DNA of 64,000 bases from Actinomycetes bacterium (GTDB lineage Bacteria > Actinomycetota > Actinomycetes > Propionibacteriales > Propionibacteriaceae): the NCBI GenBank assembly GCA_023460935.1, contig JAEWOI010000016.1, positions 54,390 through 118,389 of the forward strand. Reading direction: 5' to 3'. The stretch's first letter is position 1. Each line of letters opens with the position of its first letter. Position numbers and translations under genes: made by a program. Below, one piece after another: positions 7,941-17,033 of this stretch. The notes beneath the pieces were generated by a model, which was not told the DNA's origin, made no database searches, and saw nothing but the letters and a program-made list of their open reading frames with translations.

Positions 7941-8648
7941 TCAGGGCAGCCAGGCGATCGCTGCCTGCCGGCCGGCCGCGGCACCGTCCCTGCGGTAGGA
8001 GTGCAGCGTCGGCGTGGTACGCGTGCACGGGTCCACGCGCACCACAGTGCAGCCCAGGCTCTGCAACTGCGCCGCTGCCGCCCTGCCGAGGTCCAGCGCC
8101 GGGGTACCCCAACTGGTCGTCGCCGCGGCCTGGGGCAGCACAGCGCTCACCTCGGCCTGCAGCTGGGCTGGCACCTCGTAGCACTGCCCGCAGATGTGCG
8201 GGCCGATCCAGGCGGCCAGCCGCCTCGCGCCCAGCCCGGCGAGCACCGCCACCGTGGCCGGCAGCACCCCGCCCGCCAGGCCGACCCGGCCGGCGTGTGC
8301 CGCCCCGACCACGCCGGCGTCAGGGTCGGCGAACAGCACCGGCACGCAGTCGGCCACCCGGATCGCGACGGCCACCCTGCGACTGGTCGTGACCAGGGCG
8401 TCCGCCTCCTCCAGCGCGAGCTCCCGCCGGTCGGTGTCCTCGTCGACGCGCAGGACCCGGTTGCCGTGCACCTGGTGGGCGTTGAGCACCGGCCGGCCCA
8501 GTTCGGCCTCGACCAGGTCCCAGTCGGCCGACCGCCAGCCGTCCGGCACGTGCAGGCCGAGGTCGAGCCGTCGCCCGGCGGGACCGACGGCGTCGCAGCA
8601 CGCGACCCCGGCTCCGTCGGAACCGGGGTCGTTGCGGTAACTGAACAA
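7941..8648 (-). CDS. pgeF: Peptidoglycan editing factor PgeF (YfiH/laccase-domain family)
   Basis: Cytoplasmic enzyme of the YfiH family. The E. coli member removes wrongly incorporated residues from muropeptide precursors, and other members act as purine nucleoside phosphorylases or multicopper-like oxidases in vitro. The 235-residue protein carries the metal-site motifs NAHQVHG, VADCVPVLF and AAHAGRVGLAGG, and WIGPHICGQCYEVP. The reading frame begins at TTG 8648, only 3 bases after the ftsZ stop, and MFSYR matches the family start, so it is probably translated by coupling to ftsZ. Confidence 0.9.
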   Translation of the reverse strand: MFSYRNDPGSDGAGVACCDAVGPAGRRLDLGLHVPDGWRSADWDLVEAELGRPVLNAHQVHGNRVLRVDEDTDRRELALEEADALVTTSRRVAVAIRVADCVPVLFADPDAGVVGAAHAGRVGLAGGVLPATVAVLAGLGARRLAAWIGPHICGQCYEVPAQLQAEVSAVLPQAAATTSWGTPALDLGRAAAAQLQSLGCTVVRVDPCTRTTPTLHSYRRDGAAAGRQAAIAWLP

Positions 8649-8651
8649 GGG

Positions 8652-9791
8652 CTACTTGAGGAAGTCCGGGACGTCGAGGTCGTCGTCCTCGGCCGGCTCC
8701 ACCACCGGCGCGGGCCGGGGCGCGGGCCGCTGTTCCGGCTCCGCCGCCGCCGGTTCGCCGGCCGGCTGCGGCACGGGCGCCGGCCGGGGGGCCGGCTCGG
8801 GCCGCTGCACCTCGGGGCGCACAGGGGCCTTTCGTGGCAACTGGCCGCCGTCGAAGCCGGCAGCGATCACGGTCACCCGCACCTCGTCGCCCAGGGCGTC
8901 GTCGATCACCGTGCCGAAGATGATGTTGGCGTCCTCGTGCGCTGCCGCCTCGATCAGGTTGGCCGCCGCCGAGACCTCGAACAGGCCCAGGTCGGAGCCG
9001 CCCGCGATCGAGAGCAGCACTCCGTGCGCCCCCTCGATGCTGGCCTCGAGCAGTGGCGAACTGACCGCCATCTCCGCCGCGGCCCGCGCCCGGTCCTCGC
9101 CGCGCGCGGAGCCGATGCCCATCAGCGCCGAGCCGGCGTTCTGCATGACGGCCTTCACGTCGGCGAAGTCGAGGTTGATCAGGCCCGGGGTGGTGATCAG
9201 GTCGGTGATGCCGGAGACGCCCTGCATCAGCACCTGGTCGGCCTGGCGGAACGCATCCAGGATCGCGACGTGGTGGTCGGTCATCTCCAGCAGCTTGTCG
9301 TTGGGGATGACGATCAGGGTGTCGACCTCTTCGCGGAGGCTCGTGATGCCGTCCTCGGCCTGGGTCGCCCGCCGGCGGCCCTCGAAGCTGAACGGGCGGG
9401 TCACCACACCGATGGTCAACGCACCGAGCGACCGGGCGATCCTGGCGACCACGGGGGCGCCGCCGGTACCGGTGCCGCCGCCCTCGCCAGCGGTGACGAA
9501 GACCATATCGGCGCCCTTGAGCACCTCTTCGATCTCGTCGGCGTGGTCCTCCGCGGCCTGGCGGCCCTTGCCGGGGTCGGCGCCTGCGCCGAGCCCGCGG
9601 GTCAGGTCCCTGCCGATGTCGAGCTTCACGTCGGCGTCGCTCATCAGCAGCGCCTGCGCGTCGGTGTTGACCGCGATGAACTCGACGCCGCGAAGCCCCG
9701 ACTCGATCATTCGGTTCACGGCGTTGACGCCGCCACCACCCACGCCGACCACCTTGATGATGGCCAGGTAGTTCTGGGATGCAGTTCCCAC
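8652..9791 (-). CDS. ftsZ: Cell division GTPase FtsZ
   Basis: Tubulin-like GTPase that polymerises into the Z ring at midcell. The 379-residue protein has VVGVGGGGVNAVNRM at the N terminus, the tubulin signature GGGTGTGGAP, and the T7 region NLDFADVKAVM. A Pro/Ala/Glu-rich linker of about 50 residues then leads to the conserved C-terminal peptide DDDLDVPDFLK, which binds SepF and FtsW. The start is GTG 9791 with AAGGG about 7 bases upstream. A 182-base gap separates it from ftsQ, so it probably has its own promoter besides read-through. Confidence 0.98.
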   Translation of the reverse strand: MGTASQNYLAIIKVVGVGGGGVNAVNRMIESGLRGVEFIAVNTDAQALLMSDADVKLDIGRDLTRGLGAGADPGKGRQAAEDHADEIEEVLKGADMVFVTAGEGGGTGTGGAPVVARIARSLGALTIGVVTRPFSFEGRRRATQAEDGITSLREEVDTLIVIPNDKLLEMTDHHVAILDAFRQADQVLMQGVSGITDLITTPGLINLDFADVKAVMQNAGSALMGIGSARGEDRARAAAEMAVSSPLLEASIEGAHGVLLSIAGGSDLGLFEVSAAANLIEAAAHEDANIIFGTVIDDALGDEVRVTVIAAGFDGGQLPRKAPVRPEVQRPEPAPRPAPVPQPAGEPAAAEPEQRPAPRPAPVVEPAEDDDLDVPDFLK

Positions 9792-9884
9792 TATCCCACC
9801 CTTACTGGAGCTTCTCCCGTTGTTGCAGCATGGTTCGACGAAGCGGGCGAACCGGGGAAGGGCAACTGCTTCGGCGTTGGCCCA

Positions 9885-9915
9885 AGGCTAGGCAACCGTT
9901 TTCGACCTTGTCCAA
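9885..9915 (-). promoter_or_regulatory. Candidate promoter for ftsZ
   Basis: TTGGAC, 19 bases and TAGCCT on the minus strand in the ftsQ-ftsZ gap, about 95 bases before the ftsZ GTG. The spacer is long. The identical hexamers before wag31 make it more credible. Confidence 0.35.
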
Positions 9916-9973
9916 GAATGACCGGACCCTCGGCGTGTCCCTCAAGTAGGGGTTCAGGGTTGCCCTGGACTGC

Positions 9974-10690
9974 TCACCTGCGGGTCGGGAATGCCGGCGC
10001 GGAGACGTCGAAGACCGAGCCGCCCAGGGGCAGCAACGCGTCCAGCACCTCGCTCTTCAGCGCGGACTGCTCCGCGCTCCCCCAGACCACCCTGGACCCG
10101 TCCCGCAGGCGCAGCACGATGCCGTCCCTGCTGGGTGCCTCCAGCCGCGCGACCTTGCCCGCGGTGCCGCGGCTCAACGCGGAGAACACCTTGCCGACGT
10201 CCACCAGTACCTGCTGGTCGTGGGGGTCGGCGTCCACCACGACCAGACCCGAAGGGGCCGACCTCACCGCCTGGAACACCACGCCGGTGGCGTCAGCCAG
10301 CAGGTAGCCCCCGCCGGCCGGGATCGCCAGGGCGGGCCGGCGCTCGCTGACCCGGATCGCGACGGCGTCGGGCCAGGCCCTGGTAACCGTCACCTCGGCC
10401 ACGGCCGGCAGCCCGGCGACCCGCTGCGCCACCTGGTCGGGATCGACCTGCACCAGCGGCGTGCCCACCGCGACAGCAGCGGCGGCCAGCACCTCGCGCT
10501 TGGTCAGCACCTTGGCCCCGCTGACGGTGACCGCCCGCGCAGCCAGGACCGGGGAGAACCAGACGACGTAGCCCGCCGCCGCGAGCAGCGCCACCGCCAC
10601 CGCGGCAGCGAGCCAGCGCAGGCCGCGCCGGCGGCGGTCGTCGTGCCGGCGCAGTTCGAGCCTTGCTGTGGCGTCCCTGACCTGGCTCAC
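9974..10690 (-). CDS. ftsQ: Cell division protein FtsQ (DivIB)
   Basis: Bitopic membrane protein of the divisome that forms the FtsQLB complex. The 238 residues have a short basic cytoplasmic tail (RRHDDRRRRGLRWLA), one membrane helix at about residues 25-47 (AAAVAVALLAAAGYVVW), then the extracytoplasmic POTRA domain (LAARAVTVSGAKVLTKREVL) and the FtsQ domain. Its ATG overlaps the murC stop by 4 bases, so it is translationally coupled to murC. Confidence 0.93.
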   Translation of the reverse strand: MSQVRDATARLELRRHDDRRRRGLRWLAAAVAVALLAAAGYVVWFSPVLAARAVTVSGAKVLTKREVLAAAAVAVGTPLVQVDPDQVAQRVAGLPAVAEVTVTRAWPDAVAIRVSERRPALAIPAGGGYLLADATGVVFQAVRSAPSGLVVVDADPHDQQVLVDVGKVFSALSRGTAGKVARLEAPSRDGIVLRLRDGSRVVWGSAEQSALKSEVLDALLPLGGSVFDVSAPAFPTRR

Positions 10691-12099
10691 GGGCGGGCCT
10701 CCAGCAGCGCGGCAAGCTGCGGGCCGACCCTGGTCACATCGCCTGCGCCGAGGGTGACCACCAGGTCACCGGGCTGGACCAGGCCGGCCAGCACTGGCGC
10801 AGCGGCCTGCAGGTCCTCGGCGTAGCGCACCCGTCCGGGCGCCACCGCGCCCGCCGCGTCGGCCACCAGCCGTCCGCTCACTCCGGGGATCGGGTCCTCC
10901 CGCGCAGGGTAGATGCCGAGCACCACGATCTCGTCCGCCAGCGCCAGCGCGTTGCCGAACTCCGCTGCGAAGTCCCGGGTACGGGTGAACAGGTGCGGCT
11001 GGAAGCAGGCCACGACGCGCCCGGCGCCGGCCAGGCCGCGGGCTGCGGTCAGGGTCGCGGCCACCTCGGTCGGGTGGTGGGCGTAGTCGTCGAAGATCCG
11101 TACCCCGGCCACCTCTGCCACCGGCTGGAACCTGCGCTCGGTGCCGGTGAACCGCCCGGCCTGCGCCAGCAGCACCTCCAACGGCAGCCCCAGCGCGGCG
11201 CCGACCGCGACAGCTGCGGCGGCGTTGTGCAGGTTGTACCTGCCGGGAACGGCCAGGCGGAGCTCCCCGGAACGGCCGCCGCCGGTCAGCGTGGCGGTGG
11301 CGCCGGACGGCGGTTGGGCGAGCCCGGTCAGCCGGAAGTCCGCACCGGCCGCCTCGCCGAAGGTCAGGACGGTCTTGCCGGCCGCGCGGATCACCGGCGC
11401 CAGCGCCACGGCCCCCGGGTCGTCTGCGCTGAGCACCACCGTCGTCACCGCCGGTGCGGTGGCGAGCGCGACGAAGCCGGCGGCGTAGGCCTCTGCTGTC
11501 CCCCAGTTGTCGAGGTGGTCGGCCTCGACGTTGGTGATCACCACGACCTGGGCCGGGTACTGACGGAACGAACCGTCGCTCTCGTCCGCCTCGACCACGA
11601 ACGCCGGCCCGGTGCCCAGGTGGTGGGCCCTTCCGGTTGCGGTGAGGGGCGAGCCGACGACATAGCTGGGGTCGGCGCCCGCTCCCGCGAGCAGCACCGC
11701 GGTCATGGCGCTCGTCGTGGTCTTGCCGTGGGTGCCGGTGACGGCGATCCCGGTGCGGTCCAGCATCAGCGCTGCGAGGGCCGCGCTGCGGTGCCACACG
11801 CGCAACCCGCGCCGGCGGGCCTCGGCCAGCTCGGGATTCGTCTCGCGCACGGCTGAGGACACCACGACTGTGCCTGCGTCGCCCAACTGCCCGGCCTCGT
11901 GGCCCACCCGCGTGCGCACGCCCAGGCGCGCAAGGGCAGCCAGCACCGGGGAGTCAACCTGGTCGCTGCCGCTGACGGGAACGCCTAGTTCCGCATACAT
12001 CGCAGCGACCCCGCTCATGCCCGCCCCGCCGATCGCGATGAAGTGGACCGGGCCCAGTTGTGTCGGCGGCAGCAGCTCCACCGGTTCAATCAGCGCCAT
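10687..12099 (-). CDS. murC: UDP-N-acetylmuramate--L-alanine ligase
   Basis: Cytoplasmic Mur ligase that adds L-alanine to UDP-MurNAc using ATP, the first peptide step of peptidoglycan synthesis. The 470-residue protein has the N-terminal UDP-binding fold with IAIGGAGMSGVAAMYAELG, the ATP loop TGTHGKTTTSAM, the central motif VVEADESDGSF, and DDYAHHPTEVAATL in the C-terminal domain, a MurC hallmark. It overlaps murG by 1 base and ftsQ by 4. No murB or ddl occurs in this cluster. Confidence 0.97.
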   Translation of the reverse strand: MALIEPVELLPPTQLGPVHFIAIGGAGMSGVAAMYAELGVPVSGSDQVDSPVLAALARLGVRTRVGHEAGQLGDAGTVVVSSAVRETNPELAEARRRGLRVWHRSAALAALMLDRTGIAVTGTHGKTTTSAMTAVLLAGAGADPSYVVGSPLTATGRAHHLGTGPAFVVEADESDGSFRQYPAQVVVITNVEADHLDNWGTAEAYAAGFVALATAPAVTTVVLSADDPGAVALAPVIRAAGKTVLTFGEAAGADFRLTGLAQPPSGATATLTGGGRSGELRLAVPGRYNLHNAAAAVAVGAALGLPLEVLLAQAGRFTGTERRFQPVAEVAGVRIFDDYAHHPTEVAATLTAARGLAGAGRVVACFQPHLFTRTRDFAAEFGNALALADEIVVLGIYPAREDPIPGVSGRLVADAAGAVAPGRVRYAEDLQAAAPVLAGLVQPGDLVVTLGAGDVTRVGPQLAALLEARP

Positions 12100-13205
12100 C
12101 AGTGCGCCTCGCCGCCGGCCACTGCCAGCACCTTCCTGGCGAGCGCCTTCGAGGCGTCCGCGGGCACCAGGCGCCTGCAGGTGGCCGCCATGGCGGTCAG
12201 CCGGGCCGGGTCAGCCAGCAGCCCGGACACCTCGGCCAGCAGCCGGTCGGCGTCGAGCTCTGCGTCGGGCACCAGGACGCCCGCCTCGGCCTCGATCAGG
12301 AAGGCCGCGTTGCGGCCCTGCTCGCCGTTGCCGTGCGGCAGCGGCACGAACACTGTCGGCAGCCCGGTCATGGCCGTCTCCATCACCGTCGCTGCGCCGG
12401 CCCGGGCGAGCATCACGTCCGCAGCGGCGTAGGCCTCGGCCATCTCGGTGACGTAGGCCACAGGTGCATAGGTCGCCCCGGTCGCGGGCTCGGTCCGCAC
12501 CACGTCCTGCGCGGTGAGGTTCGCCGCACCGAGGACGTGCAGCACCGAGACCCCCCGCGCCAGCAGCTGCGGGATCGCCTCGCGGGTGGCTGTGTTCAGG
12601 CTGCGGGCGCCCTGGGAGCCGCCGCTGACCAGCAGCACCGGCCCGTCCTGCGGCAGGCCGAAACCCGCCCGGGCGGCAGCCCGGCCCGCGGCCCGGTCGA
12701 GGCCGGCGATGCGGGCCCGCACCGGCAGTCCGAGGTGTTCGGCGTGCGCCAGCCTGGTGCCGGGAAAGGTGGTGGCGACGTGTGGGGTGAACCGTGCGGC
12801 GATCCGGTTGGCCAGCCCGGGCACGGCGTTGCCCTCGTGCACCACCACGGGCACCCGCTGCAGCCGGGCGGCCAGGTACACCGGCAACGAGACGTAGCCC
12901 CCGAAGCCCACGGCCACCTGCGCCCGGTGCGAGGCCAGGATCCGGCGGGCCCGGCGCACCGCCCCGGCAAGGCGGTACGGCACCGCGAGCAGCGCAGGGG
13001 TCAGGCTGCGCGGCAGCGGCACCGGCGGGATCAGCTCCAGCCGCAGCCCGGCCTCGGGGATCACGCGCGACTCCAGTCCCTTGGGGGTGCCGACGCAGAC
13101 GATGTCCACTTCCGCCATGGCCTGGAGCTGCTCGGCGGTGGCGATCAGGGGTGAGGTGTGGCCGGCGGTCCCACCGCCGGCGAGCACCACCCGGACGGCG
13201 CTCAC
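12099..13205 (-). CDS. murG: UDP-GlcNAc:undecaprenyl-pyrophosphoryl-MurNAc-pentapeptide transferase
   Basis: Peripheral membrane GT-B glycosyltransferase that turns lipid I into lipid II. The 368 residues start with VVLAGGGTAGHTSPLIATA, the first glycine loop. They include VGFGGYVSLPVYLAA and VVVHEGNAVPGLANR, and the donor-site signature VSGGSQGARSLN followed by LARAGAATVMETAMTGLP. It overlaps ftsW by 4 bases and murC by 1, so the three are one coupled unit. Confidence 0.97.
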   Translation of the reverse strand: MSAVRVVLAGGGTAGHTSPLIATAEQLQAMAEVDIVCVGTPKGLESRVIPEAGLRLELIPPVPLPRSLTPALLAVPYRLAGAVRRARRILASHRAQVAVGFGGYVSLPVYLAARLQRVPVVVHEGNAVPGLANRIAARFTPHVATTFPGTRLAHAEHLGLPVRARIAGLDRAAGRAAARAGFGLPQDGPVLLVSGGSQGARSLNTATREAIPQLLARGVSVLHVLGAANLTAQDVVRTEPATGATYAPVAYVTEMAEAYAAADVMLARAGAATVMETAMTGLPTVFVPLPHGNGEQGRNAAFLIEAEAGVLVPDAELDADRLLAEVSGLLADPARLTAMAATCRRLVPADASKALARKVLAVAGGEAH

Positions 13206-14470
13206 CCGCGTCCCGCGGCGGTGGTCACCAGCGGGCTGCGGTCACGGCGCCGCTTGCGCCGCCGCAGGAACTCCCGGTACTCCGGCTCCTGGCGGGCGCA
13301 GGCCAGCAGCACTCCCAGCGCCATCAGGTTGGCCATCAGGGCCGACCCGCCGTAGGACAGCAGCGGCAGCGGCACGCCCAGCACCGGGATCATCCGCAGC
13401 ACGACGGCGATGTTCACCAGTGCCTGGATCATGAACCAGCTCGTCACGCCGGCGGCGGTGTAGCGGGTGAACCGGATGTCGGAGCGCATCGCGATCCGGA
13501 AACCGGCGTAGCCGAGCACCAGGAACAGGCCCAGCACCAGCAGGGTGCCGACCAGGCCGAGTTCCTCGCCGATCACGGCCAGCATGTAGTCGGTGTGGGA
13601 CTCGACCAGGCCGCCCCACTTCTGCCGGCTCGCGCCGAGCCCCAGCCCCCACCAGCCGCCGGACGCCAGCGCGAAGATCGCCTTGATCGGCTGGTGGTTG
13701 ACACCCAGCGGGTCGAGGTCCTGGTTGAAGAAGCCGAGGATGCGGGTCATCCGGTAGGGCGTGGTGACCACGAGTACGCCGACGGCCAGCGCCACCGAGC
13801 CAACCAGCGTTGCGAGCACCTTCCAGGACGCCCCCACGTACCACAGCGCCGCGAGCACCAGCATGCCCATGATCATCCCGGTGCCCAGGTCGGACTGCAG
13901 CACGACCAGTCCGATCAGGATCGCGGAGACGGGCACGAACGGGATCATCAGGTGGCGGGGGTCGCCGAGCTGGCGGTGCTTGCGGGCGAACACGTCCGCG
14001 CCCCAGACCACGATGGCGAGCTTGGCGAACTCCGAGGGCTGGATACGGAAGATCGAGGTGCCGAACTGCACCCAGTTGGTGTTGCCGTTGTTGGAGAAGC
14101 CCAGCGGGGTGAAGGTGAGCAGCTGCAGGACCAGCGCTGCCACGACCATCAGCCAGCCGAAGACCTTCAGGTGCTGTGGCGGCCTGCGGGCCAGCAGGAA
14201 CGCTGCCACGCCGCCGATCACGAGGAAGATCACCTGGCGCTTGACGAAGTAGTACGCGTCGTCGAAGCGGACGTGGGCGTACACGCTGGAAGCGGACAGC
14301 ACCATCATCACCCCGAGGGCGAGCAGCAGCACGGCCGGAACCAGCACCAGGTAGAAGCTCGCCTGGGGGTGCGCCAGCCACTCGACCACGAGACTGCGCC
14401 GGCGCCCGTCGCGGGAGCTGCCCTGCCCAGTTCCGCGGCGATCCACTGCGGGGGAAGTCTGGATCGCCAC
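13202..14470 (-). CDS. ftsW: Lipid II polymerase / divisome protein FtsW (SEDS family)
   Basis: Polytopic SEDS glycosyltransferase that polymerises septal glycan with its partner FtsI. GTG 14470 with GGAGG 10 bases upstream gives 422 residues; the open frame further upstream lies inside murD and is not used. A cytoplasmic N-terminal tail of about 35 residues precedes about ten membrane helices. Signatures include IQPSEFAKLAIVVWGAD, VVLQSDLGTGMIMGMLVLA, and PVLGVPLPLLSYGGSAL near the C terminus. It lies 14 bases after murD and overlaps murG by 4 bases. Confidence 0.96.
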   Translation of the reverse strand: MAIQTSPAVDRRGTGQGSSRDGRRRSLVVEWLAHPQASFYLVLVPAVLLLALGVMMVLSASSVYAHVRFDDAYYFVKRQVIFLVIGGVAAFLLARRPPQHLKVFGWLMVVAALVLQLLTFTPLGFSNNGNTNWVQFGTSIFRIQPSEFAKLAIVVWGADVFARKHRQLGDPRHLMIPFVPVSAILIGLVVLQSDLGTGMIMGMLVLAALWYVGASWKVLATLVGSVALAVGVLVVTTPYRMTRILGFFNQDLDPLGVNHQPIKAIFALASGGWWGLGLGASRQKWGGLVESHTDYMLAVIGEELGLVGTLLVLGLFLVLGYAGFRIAMRSDIRFTRYTAAGVTSWFMIQALVNIAVVLRMIPVLGVPLPLLSYGGSALMANLMALGVLLACARQEPEYREFLRRRKRRRDRSPLVTTAAGRG

Positions 14471-14484
14471 TGCTGCTTCGCCTC

Positions 14485-15960
14485 CTATCCGCCAAGCGCA
14501 GCTACCGCTGCGGCGAACGCCGCGCCGCGGGCTGCGTAGTCGGTGTACATGTCCTTGCTGGCACAGCCCGGCGCGAGCAGCACCACGTCGCCCGGCCTGG
14601 CGTGCGACGCGGCGAGTTCGACCGCCTGCTGCATCGCACCATGATCGTTCAGCCCGACGATGTTCACCGGTACCTCGGGTGCGTGTCGGGCGAGCGCGTC
14701 GGCGATCACCTGCCGGTCCACTCCCAGCAGGACCGCCGCCCGCAGCCGCGGCCCCACCTGCTGGACGAGGTCGTCGAACGTCGTCCCCTTGGCCTGGCCG
14801 CCGGCGATCCACACCACCGAGTCGAAGGCCTGCAATGACGCTGCTGCCGCGTGCGGGTTGGTTGCCTTGGAGTCGTCGACGTAGCGCACGCCGCCCACCT
14901 CTGCGACGGTCTGGATGCGGTGGTCACCAAGGCGCAGGCGCTGCAGCCCGGACGCGACCGCCGTCGGCGGCACCCCGAAAGACCTGGCGAGGGCTGCGGC
15001 GGCGAGCGCGTTCGCGACGTTGTGCGGCGCGTAGGGCACGACGTCGGACAGCTTGGCCAGCTCGACAGCGGAGTCGCGCCGCTGCGGGATGAACGCACGG
15101 TCGACGATCAGGTCGTCCACCACCCCCACCATCGAAGGCGCCGGGATGCCGAGGGTGAAGCCGATGGCCCGGGCACCCTCGGTGACTTCTGCCTCCTCGA
15201 CCAGGCGCTCGGTGGCGGGATCGGCCACGTTGTAGATGCAGGAGTGCGTGACGCGGGAGTAGATCCGGGCCTTGTCCGCGACGTAGGCCGCCATCGGGTC
15301 CGCCGTGCCCGGTGGCCAGCCCGCCCGGTCGGCGTACCACTCCAGGTGGTCCGGGGCCAGGTTCAGCACTGCCGCGGAGTGCAGCGCGAGGCTGTTCGTC
15401 CAGTGCAGCTGGAAGCTGGAGAGCTCCACGGCCAGCACGTCGTAGGCGACGTCGTCCAGCACGGCCTCTACGATCGGCCGGCCGACGTTGCCGACGGCGC
15501 TGGTGCGCAGGCCGGCTGCGGTGAGCATCGATTCGAGCATGCCGACGGTCGTGGTCTTGCCGTTGGTGCCGGTGACGGCCAGCCAGGGCACCCGCCGGTC
15601 GGGCAGGCTCATCCGCCAGGCCAGCTCGACCTCTCCCCAGACGGGGATACCGCGCTGCGCCGCCTGGGCGAGCAGCGGCGCGGACGGGCGCCAGCCGGGC
15701 GAGGTGACCACCAGGTCGACGTCCGCCGGCAGGGTCGCGGTGGCGCCGGGCCCGAGGCGCACCGTGGCGTCCAGGATCTCCAGCAACGTCGCCTTCTCGT
15801 TGTTGGCTGCGCTCTCCGACTCGTCCAGTACCTCGACGTCCGCGCCGAGTTCGAGCAGGCCGTCCGCCGCGGCGAAACCGGAGGCCCCGAGGCCTGCGAC
15901 CACTACCTTCGCCTGCGGCCAGGGCGAGAGGCGGTCCGCGGTGGCCAGCCAGGGCTTCAC
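14485..15960 (-). CDS. murD: UDP-N-acetylmuramoyl-L-alanine--D-glutamate ligase
   Basis: Cytoplasmic Mur ligase that adds D-glutamate to UDP-MurNAc-L-Ala. The start is GTG 15960, giving 491 residues (VKPWLATADRLSPWPQAKVV). The start overlaps the mraY stop as GTGA, which excludes the longer open frame that runs into mraY. Key motifs are VAGLGASGFAAADGLLELG, the ATP loop VTGTNGKTTTVGML, VELSSFQLHW, and YVDDSKATNPHAA, which is typical of MurD. At 491 residues it is slightly longer than the E. coli enzyme. Confidence 0.96.
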   Translation of the reverse strand: MKPWLATADRLSPWPQAKVVVAGLGASGFAAADGLLELGADVEVLDESESAANNEKATLLEILDATVRLGPGATATLPADVDLVVTSPGWRPSAPLLAQAAQRGIPVWGEVELAWRMSLPDRRVPWLAVTGTNGKTTTVGMLESMLTAAGLRTSAVGNVGRPIVEAVLDDVAYDVLAVELSSFQLHWTNSLALHSAAVLNLAPDHLEWYADRAGWPPGTADPMAAYVADKARIYSRVTHSCIYNVADPATERLVEEAEVTEGARAIGFTLGIPAPSMVGVVDDLIVDRAFIPQRRDSAVELAKLSDVVPYAPHNVANALAAAALARSFGVPPTAVASGLQRLRLGDHRIQTVAEVGGVRYVDDSKATNPHAAAASLQAFDSVVWIAGGQAKGTTFDDLVQQVGPRLRAAVLLGVDRQVIADALARHAPEVPVNIVGLNDHGAMQQAVELAASHARPGDVVLLAPGCASKDMYTDYAARGAAFAAAVAALGG

Positions 15961-17033
15961 GGCTGTCCCACCACCCACTCGGCGTAGAAGATGCCGATGC
16001 CGGTGGCTGCGCACAATCCGGCGATGATCCAGAACCGGATCGTGATCGTCACTTCCGCCCACCCGACCAGCTCGAAGTGGTGCTGGAGCGGCGCCATTTT
16101 GAACAGCCGCTTGCCCCTGGTCAGCTTGAACCAGCCGACCTGGAGGACCACCGATGCCGCGATGATCACGAACAGCCCCGCGACCACCGGCATCAGCAGC
16201 TCGGTGCGGGTCAGCACCGACATGGCGGCGAGCATGCCGCCGATCGCAAGCGAGCCGGTGTCGCCCATGAAGATCTTGGCTGGGCTGGCGTTCCACCAGA
16301 GGAACCCGAAGCAGGCCCCGGCCATCGCCATGGAGACCACGGCCAGGTCCAGCGGCCCGCTGACCTCGTAGCACTGCGGGCCGGCGTCGCCCCAGGCGCA
16401 GGACTGGTTGTACTGCCAGATGTTCACGAACGTGTACGCGGCGAAGGCCATCGCCGCAGCACCCGTCGCCAGCCCGTCCAGGCCGTCGGTGAGGTTGGCG
16501 GCGTTCGACCAGGCCGCCACGAGGAAGACGATCCAGATGATGGCCAGCCAGATCGGCAGCTGCACCCAGCTCCACGGCAGGTCACGCAGGAACGAGATGG
16601 CCTGGCTGGCCGGGGTGAGGCCGCGCGCGTCCGGGAACTGGAAGGCCAGGACGGCGAAGACCACAGCCACTGCCGTCTGCAGGCCGAACTTCGCCCAGGC
16701 GTGCAGGCCGAGCGAGCGGGCCTTGCTGATCTTGATCCAGTCATCGGCCAGCCCGACCAGTCCGAGGCCGGTGAACAGGCCCAGCGCCAGCACGCTGCTC
16801 GCCGTCGGCTCCGACCAGGTGAGCAGGTGGGCAACCGTGTAGGCCAGCAGCACGCTGACGATGATCACGATCCCGCCCATGGTGGGCGTGCCGCGCTTGG
16901 TGTGGTGGCTGGTGGGGCCGTCGTCGCGGATGAACTGGCCGTAGCCCCTGGTCACGAGGAACCTGATCGCGAACCGGGTGCCGAGCAGCGTGCCCAGCAT
17001 GCCGACTGCGCCGGCGAGCAGCACGCTTCTCAT
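15957..17033 (-). CDS. mraY: Phospho-N-acetylmuramoyl-pentapeptide transferase
   Basis: Integral membrane enzyme that moves phospho-MurNAc-pentapeptide from UDP to undecaprenyl phosphate, forming lipid I. The 358 residues include about ten membrane helices and the conserved cytoplasmic segments HHTKRGTPTMGGIVI, LADDWIKISKARSLG, and NLTDGLDGLATGAAA with the catalytic Asp residues. FMGDTGSLAIGG and QHHFELVGWAE complete the family pattern. It overlaps murF and murD by 4 bases each. Confidence 0.97.
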   Translation of the reverse strand: MRSVLLAGAVGMLGTLLGTRFAIRFLVTRGYGQFIRDDGPTSHHTKRGTPTMGGIVIIVSVLLAYTVAHLLTWSEPTASSVLALGLFTGLGLVGLADDWIKISKARSLGLHAWAKFGLQTAVAVVFAVLAFQFPDARGLTPASQAISFLRDLPWSWVQLPIWLAIIWIVFLVAAWSNAANLTDGLDGLATGAAAMAFAAYTFVNIWQYNQSCAWGDAGPQCYEVSGPLDLAVVSMAMAGACFGFLWWNASPAKIFMGDTGSLAIGGMLAAMSVLTRTELLMPVVAGLFVIIAASVVLQVGWFKLTRGKRLFKMAPLQHHFELVGWAEVTITIRFWIIAGLCAATGIGIFYAEWVVGQP

